DNA of 64,000 bases from Terasakiella magnetica (GTDB lineage Bacteria > Pseudomonadota > Alphaproteobacteria > Rhodospirillales > Magnetospirillaceae): the NCBI GenBank assembly GCA_902729415.1, contig CACVCF010000445.1, forward strand, positions 62,001 through 126,000, read 5' to 3'. The notes below the pieces were generated by a model. The model was not told the DNA's origin and did not search any database. It saw only the letters and a list, made by a program, of their open reading frames with translations. The first letter of the stretch is position 1; each line of letters opens with the position of its first letter. The translations under genes were made by a program, and so were the position numbers. This document shows positions 36,019 through 45,508 of the stretch, one piece after another.

Positions 36019-37149
36019 ATGACCGCAAAGATCGCTCGTTTTTTGGATGAAGTCCGCCCCGCCACCCCTTGTGTGGTTGTTGATCTCGACGTTGTCCGCG
36101 ATAATTACGGCGCCCTGCGACGTTGGCTGCCGTTGGCGGAAGTGTACTACGCGGTGAAGGCCAATCCGGCCGCCGAGATCGTGCGCATGCTGAACGAAGA
36201 GGGGTCGAGCTTCGACGTCGCTTCGCGGGGCGAAATCGATCTGTGCCTCGCCAACGGCGTTTCGGCCGAGCGGATCTCGTTCGGCAACACCATCAAGAAG
36301 ACCTCGGACATCGCCTATGCTTATGACATGGGCGTGCGGCTTTATGCCTTCGATTCCGAGTGCGAGTTGGAGAAGCTGGCCGAGACCGCGCCGGGCTCCA
36401 AGGTGTTCTGCCGCATCCTGATGACCTGTGATGGTGCCGAATGGCCGCTGTCGCGTAAGTTCGGCTGCGAGATCGACATGGCCAAGGATCTGCTGGTCCG
36501 TGCCCGCGAACTGGGCCTCGACCCCTATGGCGTGTCGTTCCATGTCGGCAGCCAGCAGACCGATCTCAGCCAGTGGGATATCGCCGTCGGCAAGGCCGCC
36601 ATGCTGTTCACCGCGCTGGATGCCGCCGGGATCGAACTGCGTATGGTCAATCTGGGCGGCGGCTTCCCGGCCCGCTATCGCTCCGACGTCGCTGCCATCG
36701 ACCGCTATGCCGACGCGGTGATGAACGCCATGACCAAGCATTTCGGCAATGCTCTGCCCGCCATGATCATCGAGCCGGGCCGCTCGCTGGTGGGCGACGC
36801 CGGTATCCTTGAGACCGAAGTGGTGCTGATTTCCCGCAAGGGCTATGACGACGAATCCCGTTGGGTCTATCTCGACGTCGGCAAGTTCGGCGGTCTGGCC
36901 GAGACCATGGACGAGGCCATCAAGTACCGCATCCTCACGCCGCGTGACGGTGACGACACCGCCCCGGTGGTGCTGGCCGGTCCCACCTGCGATTCCGCCG
37001 ATATTCTCTATGAGAAGGCCGGATACGAGATGCCGGTGACGCTTAAGGTCGGCGACAAGCTGCGCATTTTGTCCACCGGGGCCTACACCACCTCCTACTC
37101 GGCGGTGAACTTCAACGGTTTCGCGCCCTTGAAGGCCTACTTCATCTGA
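36019..37149 (+). CDS. Ornithine/lysine-type decarboxylase, fold type III PLP enzyme
   Basis: 376 residues. PLP-binding Lys is in YYAVKANP, the phosphate loop in LGGGFP and EPGRSL, and the second-subunit Cys in GPTCDSADIL. Removes CO2 from ornithine to give putrescine; some members prefer lysine. ATG 36019 is chosen over the upstream in-frame GTG at 36010, because GGAAGG at 36005-36010 is correctly spaced to it. It sits behind a long leader with an upstream ORF, which suggests polyamine control. A strong hairpin (37183-37217) follows. Confidence 0.95.
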   Translation: MTAKIARFLDEVRPATPCVVVDLDVVRDNYGALRRWLPLAEVYYAVKANPAAEIVRMLNEEGSSFDVASRGEIDLCLANGVSAERISFGNTIKKTSDIAYAYDMGVRLYAFDSECELEKLAETAPGSKVFCRILMTCDGAEWPLSRKFGCEIDMAKDLLVRARELGLDPYGVSFHVGSQQTDLSQWDIAVGKAAMLFTALDAAGIELRMVNLGGGFPARYRSDVAAIDRYADAVMNAMTKHFGNALPAMIIEPGRSLVGDAGILETEVVLISRKGYDDESRWVYLDVGKFGGLAETMDEAIKYRILTPRDGDDTAPVVLAGPTCDSADILYEKAGYEMPVTLKVGDKLRILSTGAYTTSYSAVNFNGFAPLKAYFI

Positions 37150-37182
37150 TTCCCCCCCCTCGGGGGATGCTCGATCCGTCAC

Positions 37183-37217
37183 GAGGCCCGCCCGGCAGGA
37201 TTTGCCGGGCGGGCCTC
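37183..37217 (+). terminator. Strong hairpin after the decarboxylase
   Basis: GAGGCCCGCCCGGCA (37183-37197) pairs with its reverse complement (37203-37217) across a five-base loop. Only GGTCATTT follows, so efficiency without a T-run is uncertain. Confidence 0.6.
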
Positions 37218-37293
37218 GGTCATTTCGGTTCATGGGCAAGTCCTGCCCAGACTGTGCACATTCTATCTCATTGAAATATCGCAATTCTTTGAT

Positions 37294-37309
37294 TGGCCTC
37301 GGCCTTGCA
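37294..37309 (+). promoter_or_regulatory. Sigma-54 promoter motif for the FlgE-like gene
   Basis: TGGCCTCGGCCTTGCA has GG (37295-37296) and GC (37307-37308) ten bases apart and TTGCA at -12. It is 30-45 bases upstream of the likely start. Sigma-54 control of hook genes is usual in alphaproteobacterial flagellar hierarchies. Confidence 0.65.
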
Positions 37310-37351
37310 AAGGCATGGGCGGATGTGTATCCGTCGGCAATGGAGGCGGCG

Positions 37352-39217
37352 ATGTTATGGGGTGCGTTTACCAACGCTAGTCAAGCGATGCAGTCGATGG
37401 ACTGGGCAATGGGCTCCATTTCCCAGAACATCGCCAACGTCAATACTGCCGGTTACAAGCGCAAGGAAACCGAGTTCAAGACCCTGCTGTCGGAGGGGCA
37501 CAGCGCTCCTGCCAGCACTCAGAACAGCAGCAGCGCCGCCACCGCCACCAGCGGGCTGAATATCTTCGGCGTGCGGGCGGTGGACCGGACCATGATCACC
37601 CAGCAGGGCATCGTGTCGCCCACCGCCAATTGGAGCGATATCGGCATCAATGGCCGTGGCTTCTTCATGGTCACCCAACCAGATGCCTCCGGCGCGCCGC
37701 AATCAACGGTATCGCCGACCGATGGCCAGAACATGCTCTATACCCGCGCCGGCCAGTTCCAGCAGCATTCCATCCATACCGGCACCACTGCTACCACCGC
37801 GACGTCGTCGTCCAATCCATCCCAATCTCCCGGTGCCGATGACAAAGCCTATTTCGTCACCAGCGGCGGCCAGTATCTGATGGGGTGGAAAGCCGATCCC
37901 CAGGGCCGTATCGCCGGGGTTACAACCACCGCCAGTTCGTCGGTGCCGACATCGAGCAGCAGTTCGGCGGGTGGCAGCAAGACGCTGGTGCCGGTCTATA
38001 CCCAGCTTAATGCCACCATCACCGGTGTCGCCACCACCGCCATGCAGGCGGTGATGAATCTGCCCGACAACGCCACCATGACGGCTTCGACCCAGTCGTT
38101 CACCGATACCACCGCCGCCGTCGATCCCGGTGCGACCGCCCAGAGCCTGGACATGCGCTGGAGCCGCTCGGCCACCGACGGCGATACCTGGACGGTGGAT
38201 TGCTCGCTGCCGACCGTCACGGCTCCGGGATGGCAGGGGTCTTTTGCCACAGCGTCAACGCCGCTGACCGTCAAGCTCGACGCCAACGGTGCCATTGCTT
38301 CGATCAAGGATTCCACCGGCGCGGCGGTTCCTACCGCCGCATCGGGCAAGCCGATCCTCAATATCAATTGGGATGCCGTCCCTGCCGCCATGCCGGTTGC
38401 ACCCGCGACGGCGGGAACGGCGACGGTGGATTTCAATGCGCAAAAGCCGACGCTTCAGGAAATTCCGCTGACGCTGACGGTCTACGACAACAATTACAAA
38501 CCCCAGAACCTGCCGGCCACGTTCGAGCATGCCGGTAACGGCCAATGGTATATGCGGCTGAAGCCGAGCGCCTCGGTGGCCTCCATCACCGCGCTCAGCG
38601 CCACCGGCGGAACCACCACCACCACGACCGCCTCGTCCGTTCCCGGATCGATTCCCATCACCTTCGACGGTACGGGCGCAGTCCAATCCCCCACCACGGT
38701 GAACTTCTCCATCCAATGGGTGGAACCCACCCCCGCCGTGACCCCGGCCCGCGGCACCAATACGGTCGCGCTGGATATGTCGAAGATATCGCAGTTCACC
38801 GGCGATTCTCCGACCAAGATCAGTGTCAAGGTCCTGGATCAGGATGGCTATGAATCCGGGATCATGGATTCGGCCAATTTCTCATCGACCGGCGAATTGA
38901 TCGGGCATTTCAGTAATGGACGCACCCGGACGCTGTTCATGGTGCCGGTGGCGACCTTCACCGCCGCCGACCAGTTGGACTCGGTTTCCGGGACGGTGTT
39001 CCGCCGGACCCAGCAGGCGGGTGACCTGACTGTTGATACCATCGGTGCCCAGGGGAGTGGTGCCCAGATGGTGGCGCAGGCCATCGAGACTTCTAACGTG
39101 GATCTGGCCAGCGAGTTCACCCGGATGATCATTACCCAGAAGGCCTATTCCATGAACGCCACGGTGTTTAAGACCGCCGACGAGATGACCACCTCGGCCC
39201 GCGACCTGCTGACATAA
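37352..39217 (+). CDS. FlgE-like flagellar hook protein
   Basis: About 621 residues. The N-terminus has the rod/hook motif MGSISQNIANVNTAGYKRKE and the C-terminus has ASEFTRMIITQKAYSMNATVFKTADEM, both typical of FlgE. The middle (about 100-540) is Ser/Thr/Ala-rich with runs such as TATSSSNPS and TTTTTA, longer and less conserved than in a standard hook of about 400 residues. Start ATG 37352 (MLWGAFTNAS) has GGAGG close upstream; ATG 37340 is an alternative. It stands alone, without other flagellar genes nearby, and is preceded by a sigma-54 motif and followed by a terminator. Confidence 0.87.
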   Translation: MLWGAFTNASQAMQSMDWAMGSISQNIANVNTAGYKRKETEFKTLLSEGHSAPASTQNSSSAATATSGLNIFGVRAVDRTMITQQGIVSPTANWSDIGINGRGFFMVTQPDASGAPQSTVSPTDGQNMLYTRAGQFQQHSIHTGTTATTATSSSNPSQSPGADDKAYFVTSGGQYLMGWKADPQGRIAGVTTTASSSVPTSSSSSAGGSKTLVPVYTQLNATITGVATTAMQAVMNLPDNATMTASTQSFTDTTAAVDPGATAQSLDMRWSRSATDGDTWTVDCSLPTVTAPGWQGSFATASTPLTVKLDANGAIASIKDSTGAAVPTAASGKPILNINWDAVPAAMPVAPATAGTATVDFNAQKPTLQEIPLTLTVYDNNYKPQNLPATFEHAGNGQWYMRLKPSASVASITALSATGGTTTTTTASSVPGSIPITFDGTGAVQSPTTVNFSIQWVEPTPAVTPARGTNTVALDMSKISQFTGDSPTKISVKVLDQDGYESGIMDSANFSSTGELIGHFSNGRTRTLFMVPVATFTAADQLDSVSGTVFRRTQQAGDLTVDTIGAQGSGAQMVAQAIETSNVDLASEFTRMIITQKAYSMNATVFKTADEMTTSARDLLT

Positions 39218-39233
39218 AGAAGACCCCGAAACA

Positions 39234-39265
39234 AAAAGCCCCCCGGCCAGAACCGGGGGGCTTTT
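39234..39265. terminator. Bidirectional terminator
   Basis: AAAAGCCCCCCGG and CCGGGGGGCTTTT flank a six-base loop (39234-39265), between the convergent FlgE-like and DsbA-like genes. Confidence 0.9.
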
Positions 39266-39283
39266 GCATGGGGGCGTCAAAGA

Positions 39284-40054
39284 TCAGTTCTTGGCGGCGG
39301 GAGCCTTGCGGGCGGCCTCAATCAACTGCTTGACCGTGCTTTGATCAAGGGCGCTGGCGATGATGCGGTCACCGATGATGAAGGTGGGGGTGGCGCCGAT
39401 TTCCAGGGAATGGGCCAACTCGGCATTCTTCTTCAGCTGACGGGTGATGTCGGCACCATCAATATCCTTCTTCAGCTGATCGACATTGAAACCGGCGTCG
39501 CGGGCGATGCGGAAGATGGCTTCCTCGTTGAGGCGGCCGCGGTACTTCATCATGCCGCGATGGATTTCGTCGTACTTGGCCTGGCTTTGGGCCTTGGCCA
39601 CCAGGGCGACGCGGGCGGCGATGACCGAATCGGGGCCGAGCACCGGGAATTCCTTCATGACCACACGGGTCTTGCCATCGGCCTTGACCGCGTCCCACAT
39701 GGGGTCGAAGGTCTGGCGGCAGAAGCCGCAATTGTAATCGAAGAACTCGACCACGGTGACGTCACCCTTGAGATTGCCGCCCTGGGGGTCATCGGCATTC
39801 TTCAAGATCTCGTCCTTGCGGGCCTCCAGCATCTTATGGGCGTCGGCCTCGGCCTGAACCCGCATCTTTTCGCGGAGTGCTTCCAGGGCTTCGCCCAGTA
39901 CCTCGGGGTGTTCCATGAGGTAGTCGCGGACGATTTTCTTCACCGCTTCAGCCTGCTTGGGCGACAGCGGGGGGGCATCCTGGGCGGCGGCCGGGGTGGC
40001 GGCCAGCAATAGGCCGGTCAACGCGAAGGCGGCGGTAAGAGTCTTGGCGATCAT
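39284..40054 (-). CDS. DsbA/Com1-type thioredoxin-fold protein
   Basis: 256 residues with a signal peptide (MIAKTLTAAFALTGLLLAATPAAA). A helical N-terminal part is followed by a thioredoxin fold with the redox pair in NCGFCRQ, and the cis-Pro segment IGATPTFIIGD. Periplasmic disulfide oxidase or isomerase of the Com1/BdbD/DsbA family. Next to the M48 protease in the same direction, 70 bases downstream of it. Confidence 0.93.
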   Translation of the reverse strand: MIAKTLTAAFALTGLLLAATPAAAQDAPPLSPKQAEAVKKIVRDYLMEHPEVLGEALEALREKMRVQAEADAHKMLEARKDEILKNADDPQGGNLKGDVTVVEFFDYNCGFCRQTFDPMWDAVKADGKTRVVMKEFPVLGPDSVIAARVALVAKAQSQAKYDEIHRGMMKYRGRLNEEAIFRIARDAGFNVDQLKKDIDGADITRQLKKNAELAHSLEIGATPTFIIGDRIIASALDQSTVKQLIEAARKAPAAKN

Positions 40055-40124
40055 TGGGGGTATGAACCTTCAAACCGTGACGGTACCGGGCATATTGGCG
40101 GAACGGCGCATCTCGGGCAAGCAG

Positions 40125-41498
40125 TTACCACCACTTCTTGTCGGCATCCTTGGCTGCCTTGATCTGAGACGCCTGTTCCTTGATGTCTTGGAGGCGCAGC
40201 CAGATGGGGCCGGTTTTGCCCAGCAATTGCTCGGCCTTATTGGCGTGGTAACTGGCCTCGGGCAGCTTGCCGGTCAGCATGAAATGCTCGGCCAGGGCGT
40301 AGGAGGCCATCCCTTCCTTGCCGTCCTTGCCATAGGCAATGGCCAATTGCTGCCAGGCGAAGGAATCCTCGGGAGCGTGATGTACGGCGGCGGTGAGATG
40401 GATCACGGCGTCTTGCAGCAAGGCGGGATCATCGCTCTCGATCTCGGTCTGGGCCAGTTCGACCCGCAGCAGGGCGTTGTCGGGCAAGAAGCCGACGGCT
40501 TTCTTATAGGGCTCGACGGCTTCGCGGCCACGGCCGTTTTCAAACAGCATCTGACCCTTCAATTCCCAGAAATAGGGATCCTTGGGCCGTTCCTTGATCA
40601 GGCCGTCGATCAGGGCCAGGGCATTGGGCAAATCGGGTTTGCGGTAATAGGCGACGGCGCGGGCATAGCGGGCGTCGATGCCGGTATCGGTTTCCTTGTA
40701 GCGCTGGAGGGTGCGGACCGGGGGCTCCAGGAAGGCGAACAGCTTGGCCCGCATGCGTTTGTGCATTTCCACCCATTCCGGCGACCAGGGGGTGTTGGTA
40801 TAGGGGGACTTGCCCACTTGCTCGCGCACGAAGGAGACGCGGTCGCGGGTCAGCGGGTGGGTGCGGACATAGGGATCCTGGCGCGCCGAGATCAGCAATT
40901 CCTGATCGCCCAGGATCTCGAAGAACTCCAGCAACCCTTTGCCGGATTCGTGAGACGCTTCGAGGAAGCGCAGTCCCATCTGGTCGGCCTGCTGTTCCTG
41001 GCTGCGGGTAAAGGCCAACAGGCTCCGCATGGCGATGTCCTGGCCGCCCATCATGATGGCGCCTGCGGCATCGCCTTGCTTGGTAGCGACACCGGCGGCG
41101 GCGCCCAGCAGCATGGCGATGATGGCCTCGGTCGAGGCGTTGGCCATGGCGTCGCGGCCGCGGATCAGGTGACCGCCCGCGATATGGCCGGTTTCGTGGG
41201 CCATGACCCCGATCAACTGGCCGGGATGCTCGGATCGCACCAGCAGACCGGTATGAAAGAACAGGTTCTGGCCGCCTGCCACGAAGGCGTTCAGGCTGGG
41301 ATCGACGATCAGCAGAATGCGGATTGCATCGGGGTCGAGGCCGGCGGCCTGGAATAGTGGCGTCCCGAACACGCGGATGGTATTTTCCACCTCCGCGTCA
41401 CGGATGAAATTCCGCTTCGGCGGCGCACCTTGGGCAAAGGCCTGGGGCTGCATGAGAGCGAAGATGAACGTTGCCATAAGGAACAAGCGCGTGAGCAA
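40125..41498 (-). CDS. Periplasmic M48-family metalloprotease with TPR region (BepA-like)
   Basis: 457 residues. Signal peptide at the N-terminus, zinc motif HETGH in GVMAHETGHIAGGH, and a C-terminal part with TPR-like helices (LRVELAQTEIES, AYGKDGKEGMASYALAEHFM). The plan matches BepA/YfgC, which acts in outer-membrane protein quality control. The start is TTG 41498, with GGGGAG at correct distance; the alternative ATG 41477 would remove the Arg of the signal peptide. This start overlaps the divergent GGT gene start by eight bases. Confidence 0.88.
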   Translation of the reverse strand: MLTRLFLMATFIFALMQPQAFAQGAPPKRNFIRDAEVENTIRVFGTPLFQAAGLDPDAIRILLIVDPSLNAFVAGGQNLFFHTGLLVRSEHPGQLIGVMAHETGHIAGGHLIRGRDAMANASTEAIIAMLLGAAAGVATKQGDAAGAIMMGGQDIAMRSLLAFTRSQEQQADQMGLRFLEASHESGKGLLEFFEILGDQELLISARQDPYVRTHPLTRDRVSFVREQVGKSPYTNTPWSPEWVEMHKRMRAKLFAFLEPPVRTLQRYKETDTGIDARYARAVAYYRKPDLPNALALIDGLIKERPKDPYFWELKGQMLFENGRGREAVEPYKKAVGFLPDNALLRVELAQTEIESDDPALLQDAVIHLTAAVHHAPEDSFAWQQLAIAYGKDGKEGMASYALAEHFMLTGKLPEASYHANKAEQLLGKTGPIWLRLQDIKEQASQIKAAKDADKKWW

Positions 41499-43110
41499 GG
41501 ATCACTCCCCGTCGGTCAAAATGTTACGCGGCTGCGGCCGATGGGCCTCGCCGCTGATGGTTGCCCTCAGCCTCACCGCCTGCGGTGGCATCGACAGCCG
41601 ACCGGTCGGCACCGTGGGCCACATCAAGGGCTTCGCCGGACTGGTCGCCGCCGACGAGCCGCGGGCCGTGGTGGTGGGCCGCGACGTTCTTTCTGCTGGC
41701 GGCACCGCCGCCGATGCCGCCACCGCCATGTACTTCACCCTGGCGGTCACCTATCCCTCCAATGCCAGCTTGGGCGGAGGTGGTTCGTGTATAGTACACG
41801 ATATCGACAAAAATAAGACGGAAGTGATCGACTTCTCCGCCATCGCCTCTACCCAGGCGGCGGCGGCGCCCTCGGCGGTCCCCGCCAATCCCCGTGGCTT
41901 CTTCGCTCTGCACGCCAAATATGGCCTGTTGCGCTGGGACAGCCTTTTGGCCGAGCCCGAGCGCTTGGCACGCAGCGGGACCCCGGTGTCGCGCGCCCTG
42001 GTCAGTGATCTGGCGCGCTCGGTCCAGATTTTGGCGCGTGACCCGGCCATGCGGGCCATCTTCCTGCGCTCCGACGGCGGGGTTCTGCGCGAAGGCGACG
42101 TCCTGGTCCAGCCTGATCTGGCATTGGTGCTGTCCAATATCCGGCGCAATACCGGTGATTTCTATCTGGGTGGCGGTGCTCGCGATCTGGTCACCGCTGT
42201 CCGCGCCGCAGGGGGGGGGCTGACGCTGGAGGATCTGCGCGATTACCGCCCGCAATGGCGCGAGACTGTTGCCGTTCCCGTCGGCAATGATGTGGCCCAT
42301 TTCGCGCCGCCACCTGCCGTAGGCAGCGCCATGGCGGCCCAGATGGTGGGGCTGCTGTGGAACCGCTGGGACAGTACGCCCGAAGACGAGCGTCCCCACC
42401 TGCTGGCGGAAATGTCAGCACGGGCCTACGCCGACCGGGCGCGCTGGATGCTGACTACCGGCTGGAGCACCGAGGATGCCGCATTGCTGGTCAGTGCCGA
42501 CCGGCTTGAGACCATGGCCATTGGCTATGCCGCTGATCATCATGTGCCGGTGGCGGGTGTCAAAGGCCCGCCCGCCGAAGCCCAGACCGGAACCAGCTTT
42601 GTGGTCATGGATGGCAAGGGCGGCGCGGTGGCTTGCGGCGTCACCTCTTTCGGTCTGTTCGGCAATGGCCGGGTGGCGCCGGGTACTGGTATCGTTCTGG
42701 CGGGGGTTCCCGGCCTCAACGGCCCGCCTGCCGTGACCTCGATGCTGGTGGTCAACACCAACTCCAAGGAAACTCATTTCGCCGGAACCGCCACGGGGGG
42801 GGGGACCGCTCCGGCGGCGCTGGTCATCAGCGCTCTGGCCACCATGGTGGAGAACAAGCCGTTGGCGGATGCCTTGGCCTTGCCGCGCGTGGTCCATCCC
42901 GGCAATCCGGACGTGGCCTTTGTCGAGAACACGCCCTATGCCATGGACCCGGCTTTGCTGCAATCGCGCGGACATCAGGTGGCCGGTGTCGCCATGCCCA
43001 GCCGGGTCGAGGCACTGTATTGCCCCCGAGGACACAAAGGCAGCGAGTTATGTCAGGTCGCCACCGATCCCCGTGGCTTCGGCATGGCGACCGTGGCCGG
43101 AAAGCGCTGA
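41491..43110 (+). CDS. Gamma-glutamyltransferase family protein (lipoprotein)
   Basis: 539 residues. A lipobox (LSLTAC) near residue 33 suggests lipid anchoring. GGT features include AVVVGRDVLSAGGTAADAATAMYF and, near residue 370, a TGTSFVVMDGKGGAV segment where the catalytic Thr of the autoprocessing site is expected; it is shorter than the usual TTH motif. GTG 41491 follows AAGGAA at eight bases and is preferred to ATG 41521, which lacks a Shine-Dalgarno. Its 5' end overlaps the divergent M48 gene; its stop overlaps the aminotransferase start (TGATG). Confidence 0.82.
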   Translation: MSKDHSPSVKMLRGCGRWASPLMVALSLTACGGIDSRPVGTVGHIKGFAGLVAADEPRAVVVGRDVLSAGGTAADAATAMYFTLAVTYPSNASLGGGGSCIVHDIDKNKTEVIDFSAIASTQAAAAPSAVPANPRGFFALHAKYGLLRWDSLLAEPERLARSGTPVSRALVSDLARSVQILARDPAMRAIFLRSDGGVLREGDVLVQPDLALVLSNIRRNTGDFYLGGGARDLVTAVRAAGGGLTLEDLRDYRPQWRETVAVPVGNDVAHFAPPPAVGSAMAAQMVGLLWNRWDSTPEDERPHLLAEMSARAYADRARWMLTTGWSTEDAALLVSADRLETMAIGYAADHHVPVAGVKGPPAEAQTGTSFVVMDGKGGAVACGVTSFGLFGNGRVAPGTGIVLAGVPGLNGPPAVTSMLVVNTNSKETHFAGTATGGGTAPAALVISALATMVENKPLADALALPRVVHPGNPDVAFVENTPYAMDPALLQSRGHQVAGVAMPSRVEALYCPRGHKGSELCQVATDPRGFGMATVAGKR

Positions 43111-44261
43111 TGGCATTTAAGGTCGCCGAAAGGGGGGCTATCGCCCCCTTTATCGTCATGGACGTGATGCAGGCCGCCGCCCGGCGCGAGGCCTCGGGGC
43201 GCGGCGTCATTCACCTGGAGGTGGGCCAGCCCTCGGGGCTGGCGCCGCTGAAGGTGCGCGAAGCGGCGCGCCACGCGCTGCTGACCCAGCCTTTGGGCTA
43301 TACGGTGGCCCTGGGGGTCGAAAGTCTGCGGACCCGCATCGCCCGTCATTACGCCCATGCCTATGGCGTCAGCGTTCCGGCGGAGCGGATCTGCATCACC
43401 ACCGGTTCATCCGCCGGGTTTCTGTTGGCCTTTCTCGCTGCCTTTGCTCCCGGTGACCGGGTGGCGGTGGCGGCCCCCGGCTATCCCGCCTATCGCAATA
43501 TTCTTCAGGCCTTGGGTGTCGAGTGCGTTTCGGTGCCGGTGGGGCCTGCCAGCCGCTGGCAGCTCAGCGTCGAAGTGCTGAAAGGTATCGAGGGCAAACT
43601 GGATGGGGCGGTGGTCGCCAGCCCGTCCAATCCCACCGGCTCTATGCTTTCGGCCCATGAGGTGGCGGAACTGGCGGGGTGGTGCGAGCTTCAGGGCATT
43701 CGCCTGATCTCGGATGAGATCTATCACGGCATCACCTTCGGGCGTGCCGCCGCCACCGCTGCCGGTCTGGCCGCCGCTCCGCATGCGGTGATCATCAACA
43801 GCTTTTCCAAGTACTACGCTATGACCGGCTGGCGCCTGGGCTGGATGGTCCTGCCCGCCGATCTGACGCGGGCGGTGGAGTGCCTGCAACAGAACCTGTT
43901 CATCTCGCCGCCGACCCTGTCGCAGATCGCCGCCGAGGCGGTGTTCGATTGCCTGGATGATCTGGAGGCACGGGTCACGGCATATCAAGAGAACCGCGAT
44001 ATTCTGCTGGCGGAATTGCCGGAGGCGGGATTTGCCCGGCTGGCCCCGTCCGACGGCGCCTTCTATCTCTATGCCGATATCTCGGACCAAACCGGAGATA
44101 GTCGGGATTTTTGCGCCCGCATGCTGGACGAGATCGGCGTTGCTGCCACGCCGGGGGTCGATTTCGACCCTTATGAGGGCGGGCGCACCCTGCGGTTTTC
44201 CTATGCCGGGTCCAAGGCCGATATGATCGAGGCGGCCAGGCGGTTGAAGGCCTGGCGCTAA
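43110..44261 (+). CDS. Class I/II PLP-dependent aminotransferase
   Basis: 383 residues, fold type I. The PLP Lys is in NSFSKYYAMTGWRLGW, the substrate-phosphate region in SNPTGSML, and SDEIYHGI carries the Asp/Tyr pair. This matches the aspartate/aromatic aminotransferase I-gamma group, but the amino-acid substrate is not clear. Its start overlaps the GGT stop by one base, so the two are coupled. It ends at a bidirectional terminator. Confidence 0.93.
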   Translation: MAFKVAERGAIAPFIVMDVMQAAARREASGRGVIHLEVGQPSGLAPLKVREAARHALLTQPLGYTVALGVESLRTRIARHYAHAYGVSVPAERICITTGSSAGFLLAFLAAFAPGDRVAVAAPGYPAYRNILQALGVECVSVPVGPASRWQLSVEVLKGIEGKLDGAVVASPSNPTGSMLSAHEVAELAGWCELQGIRLISDEIYHGITFGRAAATAAGLAAAPHAVIINSFSKYYAMTGWRLGWMVLPADLTRAVECLQQNLFISPPTLSQIAAEAVFDCLDDLEARVTAYQENRDILLAELPEAGFARLAPSDGAFYLYADISDQTGDSRDFCARMLDEIGVAATPGVDFDPYEGGRTLRFSYAGSKADMIEAARRLKAWR

Positions 44262-44272
44262 TGGGCAAATGA

Positions 44273-44304
44273 AAAAGGCCCCAGGATTGCTTCCGGGGCC
44301 TTTT
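44273..44304. terminator. Bidirectional terminator
   Basis: AAAAGGCCCC and GGGGCCTTTT flank a 12-base loop (44273-44304), between the aminotransferase and the convergent rpsI gene. Confidence 0.88.
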
Positions 44305-44326
44305 CCGTCCGAATTCGGAAAGCGAA

Positions 44327-44797
44327 TTAACGCTTCGAGAACTGGGTGGAGCGACGAGCCTTGTGCTTGCCGTACTTCTTACGCTCGACCACGCGAGGAT
44401 CGCGGGTGAGGAAGCCGCCGGCCTTCAACGCCGGGCGCATGGCCGGGTCGAAGAAGGTCAGCGCGCGGCTGATGCCGTGACGCAGAGCACCGGCCTGACC
44501 CGACAGACCACCACCGGCGACGGTGCAGACCACATCGAACTGACCCTCGACCTTGGCGGTCTGGAAGGGCTGGTTGATGATCATGCGCAGAACCGGGCGG
44601 GCGAAGTAGACGGGAAGGTCGCGGCCATTGACCGTGATCTTGCCGGTACCGGGCTTAATCCACACGCGAGCGACGGCGTTCTTGCGCTTGCCGGTGGCGT
44701 AGGCGCGGCCCTGGGCGTCCACCTTTCGCACGTAAACAGGCTGGGCCTGGACGGGCGAAGCGGCCTGAAGGCTGGCCAAGCTGGAGAGATCGGCCAT
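44327..44797 (-). CDS. rpsI: 30S ribosomal protein S9
   Basis: 156 residues. Small-subunit protein near the P-site t[21 protein letters not shown] and the C-terminal [18 protein letters not shown] are diagnostic. The N-terminal extension to about residue 30 is common in alphaproteobacteria. Four bases after rplM. Confidence 0.98.
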   Translation of the reverse strand: MADLSSLASLQAASPVQAQPVYVRKVDAQGRAYATGKRKNAVARVWIKPGTGKITVNGRDLPVYFARPVLRMIINQPFQTAKVEGQFDVVCTVAGGGLSGQAGALRHGISRALTFFDPAMRPALKAGGFLTRDPRVVERKKYGKHKARRSTQFSKR

Positions 44798-44801
44798 GGG
44801 A

Positions 44802-45269
44802 CTACCTCTTGTTCTTCGGGTTCATGGACGCCACGTCCAGCACTTCCGGCTGTTGAGCCTCGTGCGGGTGGGCGGTACCGGCGTAGACGCGCAGGTTCTT
44901 CATCTGCAGACGACCGAGCGGACCACGGGTGATCATGCGCTCGACAGCCTTTTCGATGACCCGCTCCGGGAAGCGGCCGGACAGCAACTGACCGATGGTC
45001 CGGTCCTTGATGCCGCCGGGATGGCCGGTATGCCAGTAGAAGCGCTTGTCGGCGAGCTTGTTGCCGGTCAGCTTGACCTTCTCGGCATTGATGACAATGA
45101 TGTTGTCACCCATGTCCACATTCGGGGTGTAGGTCGGGAGATGCTTTCCGCGCAGCCGCATCGAGATGATGCTGGCGAGGCGGCCGAGCACGACGCCGTC
45201 CGCGTCGATCACGACCCACTTCTTCTGTACTTCGGACGGTTTGGCGTTATAGGTCTTCATGGCACCCAC
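44802..45269 (-). CDS. rplM: 50S ribosomal protein L13
   Basis: 155 residues. Early-assembling large-subunit protein. [16 protein letters not shown] and [18 protein letters not shown] with HTGHPGGIK are diagnostic. First gene of the rplM-rpsI operon. A promoter-like pair is seen at 45321-45348. Confidence 0.98.
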   Translation of the reverse strand: MGAMKTYNAKPSEVQKKWVVIDADGVVLGRLASIISMRLRGKHLPTYTPNVDMGDNIIVINAEKVKLTGNKLADKRFYWHTGHPGGIKDRTIGQLLSGRFPERVIEKAVERMITRGPLGRLQMKNLRVYAGTAHPHEAQQPEVLDVASMNPKNKR

Positions 45270-45320
45270 GGCGAAACCAGTTGGCGATCACCCCGAGTAG
45301 CCGGGGTATCGAGGGCGCGG

Positions 45321-45348
45321 AGTATGCCACAGGACGATTTTCTGTCAA
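45321..45348 (-). promoter_or_regulatory. Promoter of rplM-rpsI
   Basis: On the minus strand, TTGACA (45348-45343) and CATACT (45326-45321) are separated by 16 bases. The -35 box is a perfect consensus. The start would be about 45 bases before the rplM ATG. Confidence 0.65.
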
Positions 45349-45385
45349 CGCCTAAAAAATCGTTTAAATTCAATGATATACTGCG

Positions 45386-45403
45386 GAGGTATTATAATAC
45401 CTC
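45386..45403. repeat. 18-base perfect palindrome upstream of the rplM promoter
   Basis: GAGGTATTATAATACCTC is its own reverse complement. It lies about 40 bases upstream of the rplM -35 box and contains a TATAAT on each strand. The rest of the 45270-45508 gap shows no gene. Confidence 0.55.
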
Positions 45404-45508
45404 GTCGAAGAGCCGCAGAAATGCACATTTACAGCCAGAGGCACGCCGGTCCTGGAGGGGCTGTACCGTTCTCCGATAAACAAGCGTGTCTTTTAGCGGG
45501 AGCGAAAT

